Positions 9,957 through 21,000 of a stretch of DNA of 64,000 bases are shown here, in pieces. A model generated the notes under the pieces. That model saw only the letters and a list, made by a program, of their open reading frames with translations. It was not told where the DNA came from and did not search any database. The DNA is taken from NCBI RefSeq assembly GCF_035582795.1, contig NC_134379.1:2108001-2172000 (forward strand), given 5' to 3'. This DNA is from Mycteria americana. Its lineage: Eukaryota; Chordata; Aves; Ciconiiformes; Ciconiidae. Position 1 is the stretch's first letter; every line of letters begins with the position of its first letter. Made by a program: the position numbers and the translations under genes.

Positions 9957-12900
9957 CTGAAAGGCAGAAGCAGGCAGGGGCTGTCGGGGGCTGCAGCTGC
10001 TTCCACGCCAGGACGCCGGCCACCGCGCCGCGGTCCCAGCCCCGACAAGGTGCCCCAGCGGGGAGGCAGCCCGGCCCCCGCCCCGGGGCAGGGATTTCCT
10101 CGCCCAGACAGACAATTCCCAGGGACTGGGACGTGGGGACTCTGCCAGAACACGCCTGAGAACACTGGAAGGAGGTTTTGGCCCAAGGGGGCATTTCTGC
10201 CACGTGGTCGCACCTGAGCCAGCCCCAGGGTGGTCCGGGTTGGCACAAAACCCACTGCCAAGACCCGCAAACCTGGCTGATGACAGCTTTGCCAGGACTG
10301 TGCCCCGACTCTACGCTACGCACCCTGCAGGGCTGCGCATCCCAGCTGCAAGCCCCCGAGGCTTCCCAAAAGAGGAGATCCCGTCCCTGGTCACCCCAGC
10401 AAGCACACGCTCACAGGAGAGCCGCGTGGGACCAGGGCCGAGCCCGCTTCACGGGTGGCCGTGCCCCGGCACAGACCCGATGGGAGCCATCCCCAGGCAG
10501 GGCGACGGCGTGGGGCAGGACGGGGCCGGGCACCGCGGGACCTCAGCTAGCCGTGCCGAGCACAGCACACACGGCACAGCGTGGCACGGCACGGCACGGC
10601 ATCGTGTTTCTTACCGCATGAATGTCCTTCGACATCGTCGAGAAGATTTGCCGTGGAAGCCGCCGTCCCCAGCCTGCGCCCTCCGCTAAGAAAAACCAGT
10701 GATGGGGCCAGGACGTGGCCGCAGCACAAGAATTGCCCTTCCCAGCCCACGGCCCAGCCGCGAGAGGCAGCCAGGAGGCTCCGGCCAGGCCTTGGGGAGT
10801 CCCCGGGAGCACCTAAGCGAGGCCGCTCCGACAGCCCTGTGCCCCCCCGCAGCTCCCCAGCCCCTTTTAGGATACACCTGGTGCTTCAACAAGTGTTTTC
10901 TTTTTGATTTCCTCATCTTCGTCTTCTCGGAGAAGGCTCTGGCGAGTTCAAACAGCTTCTTGCGCGTGGCTGGAAGGAAGCAGCCGGTGAGGGTCTCACC
11001 CCAAAACCCTTCTCAAAGCTGCCACGGGCGATGGGGAGGAGACGGCCAGGGCCAGCGGTGCGAGAGCCACCCGCGCCCCGATGCCCCGTGGCAATACCCC
11101 GCGTTTGCCTGGGAACACCAGGGCTGCGCGAGGCCGCCAGGCTCGGAGAGCCGGGTCCTGCAACCAACAGGGACGCGGTGGTCCCTGGCAGGGGGTGCCG
11201 AGGTTTTTACCCTTTCGCTGGGGTTTTTTTGCAACAGGAGAAGCAGGCTGTGGCTTGCTAAGAGGAACTGATTGGAAAAGGGAGAGTTACAGCAAACCCT
11301 CTGCTTGCTTTTCTAGGATTCCCACCAACCCTGCTCAGAAATTCCTCTATTCCCCACCACCACCTGCATCCTCGACTCACGCCACAACCCACACGTGCAC
11401 CAGGGACGGACGGACAGTGCAGAGCCGGGGCATCAAGACCCAGATCTCCGTCTTCCGTCCATCGTGCTGGCACCCAGCCCCGGCACGCGGCACAGGAGCT
11501 CCCTGTGGCCGGTGAGGGCCAGGAGGAGAGCACCACAGGGCGGGGATGCACCAGCCCAGGACTGTAAAACGGAGACAGAAACTCAACCCCAAAGCACCGC
11601 TGCCGGGGCTGAGCACTGCCCGAGCCCGACGTGCCACCGCAGTGTGCAACGGCCCGTGCCTTGCCCGCCAACCTGCCAGCCCTCCGTGTGACTCGCGGGG
11701 GTAATGGGGACGCGTGCGCCCAGCTGCCACGAGAGGTGACGAGAAACCCCCCGCGCACGTGCTAGCAGACGCGCGTGCGCCAGCTGACGCGCACAGAGCG
11801 GACGCGCTGCGTGAGCGGGGAGCGCTGCAGCGCTGGAGCGAGCGCCAGGCAACGCTGCCGGCTCTTCCCCTGCCCACCCCGCTCCCACCTCGCAGGCGTC
11901 CCGCTGCCAACACGGAGCCTGCAAACCGACTCACATTTTCCCATGTGTTTCAATTTGTCTCTGAATAAGGCATCGTCAGACACGGCACTGCCGGCCTCGC
12001 TGGTTACAGAGGGGGCTACGTCACCTGGAAGGCAAACATCTGGTCACCGGGAGCGCGTGCGCGGCGAGGGGAGGCTCAAGACAAATAATTTCCATGACCC
12101 AATTCCAGCGCTAGCAAAACGCAGCCCTGCCACGAGCAGAGCTGAGCAAGAGCAGGCGGGCCGAGGGCACTGGCACGCCGGGGCTGGCTCTGGGTGAGGA
12201 CCCTCTGCAGATACAACCCCCGAGACCGTGGGTGCAGGGACATCCGCCTGCAGCACACCCTCGGCCCCGCGAGGCTGCTCGCCTTCAGCCGCCTGCGAGC
12301 AGATGCGGGGCGAGCGGCAGCTCAGTCCCACTGCCGGCACCACTGCGGAGCAGGGGGCGTCCCTCTGTGCTGCTCCAGGGGCAGCAGCCCCAAATTACCT
12401 CGGGCACTAATTGCGCCCTGGGTATTAGACCGTGCCCACGCTCAGTACCCGGGATAGCAAGGCCACCGGATCAGGAGCAAAAGTTCAGGCATCCCAGCGA
12501 CTCGGTCGGGTGGACCAGAGACCCCGAGAGCCACGTCCTTGTGCCCCCTGCCCTCGGCCCGTGCCCCTTCCCCGGGTCCGGGTGCCCTTGAAGCGCCGTG
12601 CACCCAGCCGGAGCTCCACCGTGCCGCCCAGCCACTGCGTCTCGCCCGCCCCCGCACGGGGACATCGACAGACCCCAGCTCTAATCCTGAACCCGGCAGC
12701 TGCTCCGCTTCCCGAGGTTAATCAGGATTACCCGGGAACAGTCATTATGCCTCCCAGGCACAATCCTCCGCTCCGGCCAAGACAAGGGAGGGCTTTGTCT
12801 CCCCTGGGAATGGATCCCAGCTCCCACCCGCAGGGATGGACGGAGGCAGGACGCAGGAGCACCTCCCCGTGGGAAGGGCAGGGAGGGCAGCAGCACCCAT

Positions 12901-15900
12901 CCCCGTCACCCACCAGCTCCTCTCCCGCGCCGGGGGGCCAGCGGGGAGGGATCAGCCAGGTTCCTCCCCCCGCAGCCACCTCGGAGGCAGCCGGGCAGTG
13001 GCAGAGGGCTGGGAACACAGGAGCTGCTGAGAGGCGATGCTCACGCGCATCTTGGAAGTTACCTGATATTACGGAGGAGAAACCAAAGTCGTTGCTGACA
13101 GCAACACTGGTCGACTTGGATTTTTTTGATTCATATTTCAATCGATCTGAAAAACAAAAAGCCCGGCGCCCCGCTCGATCAGAACCTCGAGGCAGCGCAG
13201 GCGGCTCCGCTCCCCTCTCCCCTCACGGCTGCGGAGGGACAGGCCGATGGCAAGGGAGGGAGCTCGGGCTTCTCTGCAGCATGGCGACCGCAAGCCCTTT
13301 GGTGGGAGCCCGCAACGGCGGGCAGGAGCACTCCTCTCACCGCAGCAGAGGAACCGCCCGCCCGCCGCAAGCACGTGGCAAGCACACCGGTGGTTTTCCA
13401 GCCATGGTGGCCAGGGGCGAGCCCTGCAATGAAGGTGCTGCCGGGACCCTGCAAACCACCAGGAAGACCTCCGAGGGAGACAGCCCCTCGGCCGGGGGCT
13501 CAGAGCCGGCAGCAGCGCAAGGGAGGGGAAGGGCAGCTCTTTGCTCAGCGGCAGCAAAACCGCCGACATCCTCGAGCCCTCCCCGCAGCGCTGGGCAAGC
13601 AGCTGGCTGCCGGCTCGCCGGGAAGGAGCGTGGTGCCAGGGAAGGAGCAATCATGGCAAAACTGCTCTCCAGTTCAGGCCCTGCCAGCACCTGGGGAGGG
13701 CACGCAGCCGGGGAGGGCACGCAGCCGGGGAGGGCACGCCGGCCAGGCTGGGCTCGGAGGGCATTTCTGAGGCTCCTTGCTATGGATTTTGCTGGGCTTT
13801 GCCAGAGACACCGCAGAGAAGCGGGGAGAGGGGAGCCTCGTGGCAGGCGGCTGAGCAGCAGGAGCAGGAGCCCAGGGAGCAGCCCACTGCCCGGTGTCAG
13901 CGGGTCGGACCACCTGCCACCAGCCTGGCCGCATCCTGCGCTGGCTCCGCTTCGGCACAAGCCACGATGCCACGGGCAGGGCAACGCTGCCGGCAGCCAC
14001 AGAGACAGAGGTTTCTGAAGGCGCTTCTCACCTCTCTCCAGGGCGAGGAGGAAATCCCGGTTCCTCTGGAGCTCCTTCATGAACTCTTCGTTCTGCAGGA
14101 ACAGCGCGATCCGCTCGTCCTCCAGGTACTGCTTCCACCGCCGCTCCTGCTCCAGGGAGCCCTGGCCCCGCAGGGCAAGCCCCCGCGGCACGGGCTGCCG
14201 GCAGCCGTGGGAGCCCTGGGCAGGAGGCAAACACGGCAGAGGTTGGTCGGTGGTCTCGGTGCCCGTGCCGGCGCGTGCAGGAGGCTCCCCGCAGCAGCGC
14301 CTGAGGCTGAGCTCGGCCTTTTGCTCCTCTGTCACCGCTGCACCCGCAGCCCCGACAGCCACCGACTGCTGCTCCCCGGTGGGGTCCCTCCCTCCTACGC
14401 CCAGCACTTGACAGCCCAGGGCACCGTCTCCCCCCGGCCGGGCTGCGCTCGGGACGGTGCTGCTGCAAAGGGGACAAAGGGGGACAGGGCACCACCGCCT
14501 GCGCCCAGCGGGAAGGGGGACGGGGCGGAGGCAGGAGGGGATGGCCGTGGCACGCGGGAACGGGGACCTCTTGGTGTGGGGTCAGCACGGCACGGGGAGG
14601 AACTGGTGCCGCCGGAAGAGCTCCTTTGCAGAGCGCGGAGTTGCAAAGATTTTTAACTTTAAACCGTGGGTTTGAGCCAAGACAGAGCCTGGTGTGGAGG
14701 CAAGGGAGAAGGGTCTCAGCCAGCGTCGCTGCTTTTATTTCCCCCTATCTAAAAGCAGAGGCTGCAATTTCCCGCTGACAAACGTTCCTGCACGAGGCAC
14801 CTCGTGCTCTCCCGCCACTCCCGGTGCGGTGGCACCTGGGGAGCAGCAGAGCCGCACTCTACAGCCGCAACCTCATCCTCGCCTACAATATTTATCTGAT
14901 TTGTAGCTGCTCTCAGAGAGCCATAAAAAGCAAAAGCACACAATTACCGGGGAAAGAAAAGGGCAGCTGCTCCTCTCCTCCCCCTGAGCCCAAATGAATT
15001 GGCATCTTCCTATTCCCAGAAAGGTAATATAGCCCACGAAGCTCAGCTTGCAGGGCAATCATTTATGAAAACGTGGCAGGCTGCATTTGGAGCCAAAAGG
15101 GGAGGGAGGAGCCGATGCACGGGGCAGGCAGGGTGCCTGCAGCCCCCCCCAGCCCCTCACCGTGCCGGGAGGGCGCCGGCCCCATTTGCGGGCTGGCTGC
15201 TGTGATGGCAAAGGGGCCGAGGGATGCCCCGGGGATGCGGCGCGCCTGGAGCCGAGCTGGGTGCCCAGCGCGGTCTCTGCTGGGGCTGCTTGTTCCCCAC
15301 GGGGTGCTGCCCGCTGCCTGCCCTGCTGTGGGCAGAAAGGCACCCGCGACCCCAAGCCTTGTGGCTCCGAAACCGCCAGGAAGCACGAGGCGACTCTGAT
15401 TTCCCAGGGGCAAAGCCTCTGGTTTGCGCTAGATTTTCCACCCAAGTTCCACTGCACCAGCCCCCGAGCGCCCTGGCAGTGCCGCTCTCCCCAGGGGCGT
15501 ATGCTGGTCCTGCTGCTCCTCACCAGGGTAGCGGGTAAGATTTTCAAATAATTTAAAATATTAGGTGCTTACTACAAGTGGCATTTCTGGCACTAACCGC
15601 TGGGCTAATGGCAGGAAAAACATCAAAGCCTCACTGGAAGATTCCCCTTTCACACCTTGCTCACTTCAGTCTCGCCTCTCGAACAACAAGACGCGCTCCA
15701 AGACTTTCAGTTTAGTCCGTACCCGATACCCAGATGCTTTCAGAGCACTGATGCTGCAAGCTCAGGGTGGCTGAGGACCGGGTTCGGCGCTCCGTGCCAC
15801 ACCACGGGGCCAGGGCGCAGGCTGGAAGGGGCGGCAAGCCTCACCTGTGCGCCAGCGGTCTGCTGGGGCAGGATGCGGAGGAAGTCCTCGGGGAGGTTGC

Positions 15901-17848
15901 CCAGGAGCGGCGGGTTCCAGTTCCTGTAGCGCCCGGGTGCCGGGGTGCTGCCGGGCCCCGGCACGTCTGTCCTGCGGGGCAAGCACAGACAGCACCTTCG
16001 GCAAGGGAGAAACCCACCGACATCTGCCGCAGCAGCGGGGCACGGGGCCCGGCACGGCAGCCCCCTGCCTGTCTCCACCGGTGGTCCTGGGAACCAAGAA
16101 ACCACAGCGCGCCTCCCAAACCCACGCGTTAGCGTTAGCTCCGAGAGCGAGAGGCTTTCCTAGAGTTTGAAATCTTTGGGAGCTGCTTTTCAAGACTTGC
16201 CCCGCAACTGCGCGGGCTGGATTTCCCTTCTCCTCCCCGTTTTGCTCCGACTCCCAGAAAACAGCCCTGTGGGAGCCCTAGCACTGCCGGATTTTGCTTA
16301 CGAAGCTGAGGAACTTCTCTCGCCAGATGTCACACCCAGCCTGCACAGCCGGCAGCGCCTTCGTCCGAGGGGGCTGGCACAGAGGCGGCCAGGGCACTGG
16401 TGCTTGCTGTCCCGCAAGTCCTGAGCCTTCGGCCGAGCCGGTGCTGCCGGGGAGAGCCCGCACCCCGCAGGGCAGAGACCCCGGGGGCTCAGCAAGTCAA
16501 ACTGACCTGAGGCCTCTGGTGCCGAGAGCCACGACGCGTGGGGCCCCAGCCGCCCAGCACCTGGTGTTTTCGAGCGGAGGCGAGCGCTCCCCGCCTCTGG
16601 TAGCTGATTTTTGCCATTCCACGCGCTGCCAGAGTGGCTTTCCGGGCCCTTCAGCTGTTCGCTTTTTAGGGCCTCGCAGGGATTTTTTAGCCAGCTGTGA
16701 GCTTCATTCATCTCCCTTGGCTTCGTCTCACCCAGCCCTACCAAACTGACGCCAGGTGCCCCTTGCCGGGGCCAGCGAACGCGCAGCGAGCCCCCCCGGG
16801 CGCCGGCGCAGGCGCTTTGCCGGCCGCCCCGAGCGGAAGGTGCGGTGCAGCCGCGGTGCGGGGCTGGGGGCTCACCTGGGCGGGGGGGTGGGTGGCGCGC
16901 GGGGGTAGCGGCCGCCGAACGCCTGGCTCTCGTAGGCGGGAGGGGAGTAGACGGGAGGGGGCTCCTCGTCCGAGCTGTCGGGCTCCAGGGTCCGCTCCAA
17001 GATCTGCAGGGCGAGAGGACAGGGTGAGGGCAAGCCGGGGAAACGCTGCCGGCCGGGCCGGGCCCCCACGCACGACAGCAAAGCAGGGACGGGACCGGCT
17101 GAACGCCGCTGCAGAGAGGATGGGGGCAACCTCCCGGTACCGGTCCCCCTGCAGCAGGGGGCTTTTGGCGGGGTTTGGAGGTGCTGCTCTCGAGGGAGGA
17201 GGCACCACGTTTCGGGTGGGCGGGTGAGCCTGTCCCTAGGTGCACACAGCCCTTGGGGGCCCTCTGACAGCAGCAGAAGGGTCTCTGCCGGGTTTTGGGG
17301 TGGGAGGGAGGAAGGAGAGTGCTTTGGCTTGAGCCTGAAGCACTGTGCAAGACAAACCAGCCAGGCTGCACGCTCCAGATCAGCTGAATCGGGCACTCAA
17401 ATCTCTGCCCGCCCGCAGCAGCCGAGCAGCACCATGCCCAGGCAGAAACGAGGCAGGATGAGACTGAGCTGCCCGCTCACAATGAGCCAGCTGTGGTGGC
17501 CAGGAGTCCGGGCAGGGGACCCATAGCCATGTGCTGGGGACCACTGGCAGGGGTTACCTCGGGGGGGATGCTGTCCTCCGAGTCCGAGCTGTCGTCGCAG
17601 CCGCTGCTGTCCAGGTTCATCTGCAGGAGCTGGTCGATGGTGGCGTCCACGGCGCCGTTGTTGGCCCTCAAGACGCACTCAATGATGTCGTAGTCCATGT
17701 TGGGGAACATGGTCTTGAAGTCCTCCATGGCCTGGTTGAACTCCAGCCGGCGGACCTGCCTGGCAGGGCGGCTGTTGTTGAGCTCCTGGGCGGAGGAGCC
17801 GCCGCGCGAGCTGCCGTTGCTGCTGCTCCGACGGAAGAGGCTCGTCAT
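9889..17848 (-). CDS. CUEDC1: CUEDC1, CUE domain-containing protein 1, nine coding exons
   Basis: Nine exons join in frame into a 374-residue model; human CUEDC1 is 386. A Ser/Gly-rich N-terminus is followed by a CUE ubiquitin-binding domain at about 36-79, with the family's MFP motif (47-49) and a Leu-Leu pair (LL, 74-75). An acidic DSSDSEDS stretch follows, then a proline-rich segment with two PPxY motifs (PPVY 113-116, PPAY 118-121), which are WW-domain ligands of the kind bound by NEDD4-type ligases. Next come RYRNWNPPLLGNLPEDFLRI (about 154-173), a charged helical block WKQYLEDERIALFLQNEEFM, and a Lys/Arg cluster at 304-332 that could act as a nuclear signal. The tail is acidic. CUE domains bind mono-ubiquitin; the cellular role of this protein is not well defined. 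Exon junctions all fit GT-AG, but the exon 7 donor needs a non-obvious choice. Confidence 0.96.
9957..10614 (-). other. CUEDC1 intron before the last coding exon
   Basis: GC-rich intron with no exon-like sequence. It holds a short run of GGCAC repeats at about 10583-10600. Confidence 0.7.
10615..10673 (-). CDS. CUEDC1: CUEDC1 coding exon 8
   Basis: Encodes LGTAASTANLLDDVEGHSC (human SLGAAASTANLLDDVEGHAC) and ends at donor GCG|GTAAGA. The acceptor used is GGGCGCAG. A stronger-looking acceptor upstream (TTTTTCTTAG, at about 10687) is in the same phase and would add five residues. Confidence 0.85.
10876..10969 (-). CDS. CUEDC1: CUEDC1 coding exon 7 (basic cluster)
   Basis: Encodes (S)TRKKLFELARAFSEKT and KMRKSKRKHLLKHQ, with many Lys/Arg. 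Two GTs compete at the end: CAG|GTGTAT (end 10878) and CAGGT|GTATCC (end 10876). Only the second keeps the next exon in the frame that encodes ASTANLLDDVEGH, so it was chosen. Confidence 0.85.
11935..12024 (-). CDS. CUEDC1: CUEDC1 coding exon 6
   Basis: Encodes (G)DVAPSVTSEAGSAVS and then DDALFRDKLKHMGK plus one base. The acceptor is TTGCCTTCCAG and the donor AAAT|GTGAGT. The DALFRDKLKHMGK block equals human. Confidence 0.94.
13063..13146 (-). CDS. CUEDC1: CUEDC1 coding exon 5
   Basis: Encodes (D)RLKYESKKSKSTSVAVSN and DFGFSSVIS plus one base. The acceptor is TTTTTCAG and the donor CAG|GTAACT. Human has DRLKYESQKSKSSSVAVGND. Confidence 0.94.
14032..14215 (-). CDS. CUEDC1: CUEDC1 coding exon 4
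   Basis: Begins after a strong acceptor (TTTGCCTCCTGCCCAG). Encodes GSHGCRQPVPRGLALRGQ, a variable linker, then WKQYLEDERIALFLQNEEFM and KELQRNRDFLLALER, nearly identical to human. The donor is AGAG|GTGAGA. Confidence 0.95.
15845..15971 (-). CDS. CUEDC1: CUEDC1 coding exon 3
   Basis: Encodes (R)TDVPGPGSTPAPG, RYRNWNPPLLGNLPEDFLRI and LPQQTAGAQ. The acceptor is CCGCAG and the donor CAG|GTGAGG. It matches human RRYRNWNPPLLGNLPDDFLR. Confidence 0.95.
16876..17003 (-). CDS. CUEDC1: CUEDC1 coding exon 2 (PPxY motifs)
   Basis: Encodes ILERTLEPDSSDEEPPPVYS and then PPAYESQAFGGRYPRAPPTP and PP plus a split Arg codon. The acceptor is CTGCAG and the donor CAG|GTGAGC. It carries both PPxY motifs. Confidence 0.95.
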
Positions 17849-18023
17849 GGCGGGGCGGCTGGCACGGGGGCACGGCAGCTGCGGTCCCGGCCGCGGCGAG
17901 GCGGGTGTGTGCCGCCGCTTGTCACATCAGCCGGCGGGGAGCATGGGCGGGCAACGGGGGTCCCGCTCCCCGCGGCCGGCGGCACCGCGCGTCAGCCCCC
18001 GGCACGCTGCAGCATCCTCCCAC
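17558..18023 (-). CDS. CUEDC1: CUEDC1 first coding exon (CDS 17848-17558) with 5'UTR
   Basis: A strong acceptor (pyrimidine-rich CCCCTCCGCAG) at 18025-18024 opens the exon. The 5'UTR runs to the ATG at 17848-17846 in CCGCCATGA context. The 97 codons encode MTSLFRRSSSNGSSRGG, the whole CUE domain and the acidic DSSDSEDSIPPE, ending at donor GAG|GTAACC. Three short upstream ORFs lie in the leader. Confidence 0.95.
17922..17944 (-). promoter_or_regulatory. Overlapping upstream ORFs 2 and 3 in CUEDC1 5'UTR
   Basis: uORF2 (MLPAG, ATG at 17944) ends in a TGA that shares its last base with the ATG of uORF3, a minimal start-stop ORF (ATGTGA, 17927-17922). The junction reads TGATGTGA. Start-stop elements are known to stall ribosomes in some leaders; a role here is inference. 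Confidence 0.5.
17992..18015 (-). promoter_or_regulatory. Upstream ORF 1 in CUEDC1 5'UTR
   Basis: ATG at 18015 followed by six codons and TGA (MLQRAGG). If exon 1 is spliced from 32082, an ATG in that exon (about 32139) would be in frame with it. Seen in sequence; translation is not shown. Confidence 0.5.
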
Positions 18024-21000
18024 CTGCGGAGGGGAGAGGGGAGAAAGTCACCCGCAGGACAGAGCATCCAGAGGTACCACGAGATCCCGGCCTCAGCAGG
18101 GGACATTCGATTCAATTCGGCCCGTCCAACTGCGTCCCCGTGGGACCGGCCCGGCCCTGCAGCGGGTTCGGCACACCGGAGCTCGGATGCGCCGTGCCAG
18201 GGCCGTACAAACCAAACGCAAGGCAAGAAAAACGGCATTACTTCCACCACAGAGGGCTCCCCAGATTTAACATTTCCAGGTTTGACATGTATTTATAAAC
18301 ACAGTAAAATCTCTCTTTAAAATAAAAAATAGAGTCGGCTCAGAGAGTTTCAGAGCAAGGGGCTAAAATACTTTGCAGTATGGCAAATCGACCCTTGGGA
18401 AAAGCCACCAAATCCAAGATTAACGTTCACTTTAAAACCATAAACAGATTATACAGCTACTGCTTCTCATTTGGAAATGCAGGGCCAAATGCAGTTCTGG
18501 ATTAACTCCGCTGTTGAAACAGAATTACCCCAGGAACACTTTTGATCCATAATATCATTTTCAAAGGCTTTTTCCTAAGCGGCAGGCAGAGAGTTCAAGT
18601 CAACTGTCCCTAAAATGGTATTTAATTCAGAAGAACGTGCCAAGCACATTTCTTAGTGAAACAGGGTGTAATCAGATTCCCGGCCATTAAGTGGAGCAGT
18701 CACCTCTGAAGGTCGCCCAGGCTCTCCCCTGCCCACAGCGAGGCCGAGCGTGACAGCCACATCCCCACCGCTCGCCGGCCGCGGCCGCCGCACCGGCTCA
18801 CAGCCCCGAGCTGCTCCAAGGGGCTTCCAGCGGCTGCCGAGAGTGAAACCCCCTTGCAAAACCTGGGAAACTTGGCACAAACTCTGGGAGAAGGTTTATT
18901 TTGGCAACGCTGGCCAACGCCCGTTTTTGTCCCCAGGGACAGCCCTGCTCTGGCTCAGTACCCAGAGGAAGGGCTGATGCCTCCGGAGGACAGGGGGGTG
19001 ATTCCTGCTCCGCGGGCACGCTCCGCTCTCCCTCCCTGTCTTTTTTGTAATCCCGGATACATTTGCATTCAGATGCGCCGAGCGTGCCGCCGAGCCCTGC
19101 GAGCGAGCCCGAACGGCAGCCCCCCGCAAACGCCGGCGCCCGGCCAGACCCTGCTCCCCGGCTCAGGGCAGCAGCCCTCGGGCTGAACACGGTGCCACGG
19201 GGCCCTCCGGCCGATGCTGCCGAGGGACACGGGGTGCCCGTGCTGCAGACAGGCCTCTCCGTGCGGGAAAGGCAGCTGGAGACCGCGGGCACGCGCTGAC
19301 GGCCCCGCAGGGATCCCACCTTCCCCCGGCATTTGCTCGCCCCCCGGGACGGGAGCCATGGAAAAGCATGAGGAGGTTCGCTGCCAGGCTCGAGGGGCCA
19401 TTTCCAAACAGCACCGGGAACCCCCAGCTCGCTCCCCGCTCGCTAACAAAATGCATTTAACAGATCGCTCAGCCGAGACCCGTCTCCATCCCCGCAGTCG
19501 CTCTCGGTCCCCAGGACCTGCTCCTGCTTGCCAGGAGCCAGGCGCAGAGCAGCGTTGTGTGAGCGGAGCAGGAACAATTCCGACAGCCCTGCCCAACTCT
19601 ATTCACCGAGGACAAATAAATCTGCTGGAGTCAATTAATAAAATACTGCTTCTCGGTTCCTCCTCTGCTACCGTGACTCATTCATAGCAAAAAGCCGGCA
19701 TTGTTAGCACCTCTGGTATTATACTTTAATTGCAATATTGCATGGCTGGTTTAGTCACATATTAAATTGAATTATAACACATTCACAGGGTGCGCACGCT
19801 TCTTAAAAGATTTGGCTGCTCCAAGAGGATGGGGCAAGAGCCCGGACATCAAGGGGAAAACAGGTTACGTGGGATATGCCGCAAACACACACACGTTACC
19901 CAAATACGAAGGTGAGAGCTTCTGCAGAGAACCATTAGCTCCGCAATGCCATGCTAGCCCATAAACCTCAAATAGTAAAATCAGCCCCCAAAAGCAGGAA
20001 ATGGGCTTGGAAATTCCCAGATCTATTTAAAAATCCTAAGATCTATGAAGTAACAAGAAGAGCCTGCGGTTGGGGGTCTTTGTCTCCCAGCGTTTGACCT
20101 TTGAGTGTGTATTTACGGTCTTCTCCGTAACCACGAAGGCTGGGAAATCCCATTTACCAGAGCCAAAGCCTCCAGCCCACCACGCACCAGGCGTTGGCAA
20201 TCCCCCCGCGATCCCTCTGCCCTGCCGGGGAGGGACCGGCTCCTCCCGACACAAACGGCTCTGTTCTGGGGAAGTCAACGCGACGTGCGAGTCTGGGACA
20301 ACTCACTGAAATCGCAGCCCACGCTGGATGGCCTGACTGCGCGCAGCAACGTGCCGAGGAACCGAAAGCTTCTGGTCAGAAGATGAACTGAATTAGGGAT
20401 GGGGACAAGATATTTATACGCCAAAAAGCCTCTGCTGCGCATCTGGGTTCAAACAACCCCGAGGGATCACGCTGCTGGGACCTTCGCAGCCCCTGAAATA
20501 CGGCCGGAGGCTGCCGCGAAGGGCACGTTCAGCAAAACCACGGTGCAGCCGGTGCCCCCGGCACAGACCAGGGCCACCCTGCATGCTCCTCGGGCAAACA
20601 CCACTGCGGGCAGAGCTGATGGCGGTGAAACGCTGCAAATGCAGGCTTTTAAACCCGTTTTTTAAAGTCCCGCTGCTAACTCAGAGAAATGCAAAGCACT
20701 GCGCTGGCATGAGTTAAAATCCAGAGAAAAGCAAGTCACAACATTGGCAGGAGTGAATTTAAAAGATAAACCGGTAGTTGTATTTGCAGGATCCTCCCCG
20801 ATTCCTGCTCGTCCACATCAGCATCTTCAGGGGAGCAGTGGGGAGGGCAGCGGGACCCCCAGCTGCCAGTGCGGGAAGGGGCTCGGCACGGCTCTGGCCC
20901 TTATTTCTGGGATGCCAACGAGGGGCTGGGAAGACGCCAGGAAAAGCAAAATCCTTCGGATTTCCCAAAAAGGAAAGAAGAAAGCTGGTGTCCGACTGCC

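Larger units (their letters stand above)
10970..14031 (-). other. CUEDC1 introns flanking exons 5 and 6
   Basis: GC-rich introns of 965, 1038 and 885 bp, interrupted only by coding exons 5 and 6. A 17-bp unit (GGGGAGGGCACGCAGCC) is repeated about three times at 13693-13740. The long plus-strand open frame at 12432-14018 crosses these exons in antisense and is a composition artefact. Confidence 0.6.
14216..17557 (-). other. CUEDC1 introns flanking exons 2 and 3
   Basis: Introns of 1629, 904 and 554 bp. No additional exon, RNA gene or mobile element was recognised. A pyrimidine-poor AT-rich patch lies at about 14880-15070. Confidence 0.6.

Noticed and set aside
12432-14018. Long plus-strand open frame (528 codons)
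   Set aside because: It runs antisense through CUEDC1 exons 5 and 4 and their introns. GC-rich DNA lacks stops by composition, and the product is low-complexity Pro/Arg/Gly with no family resemblance.
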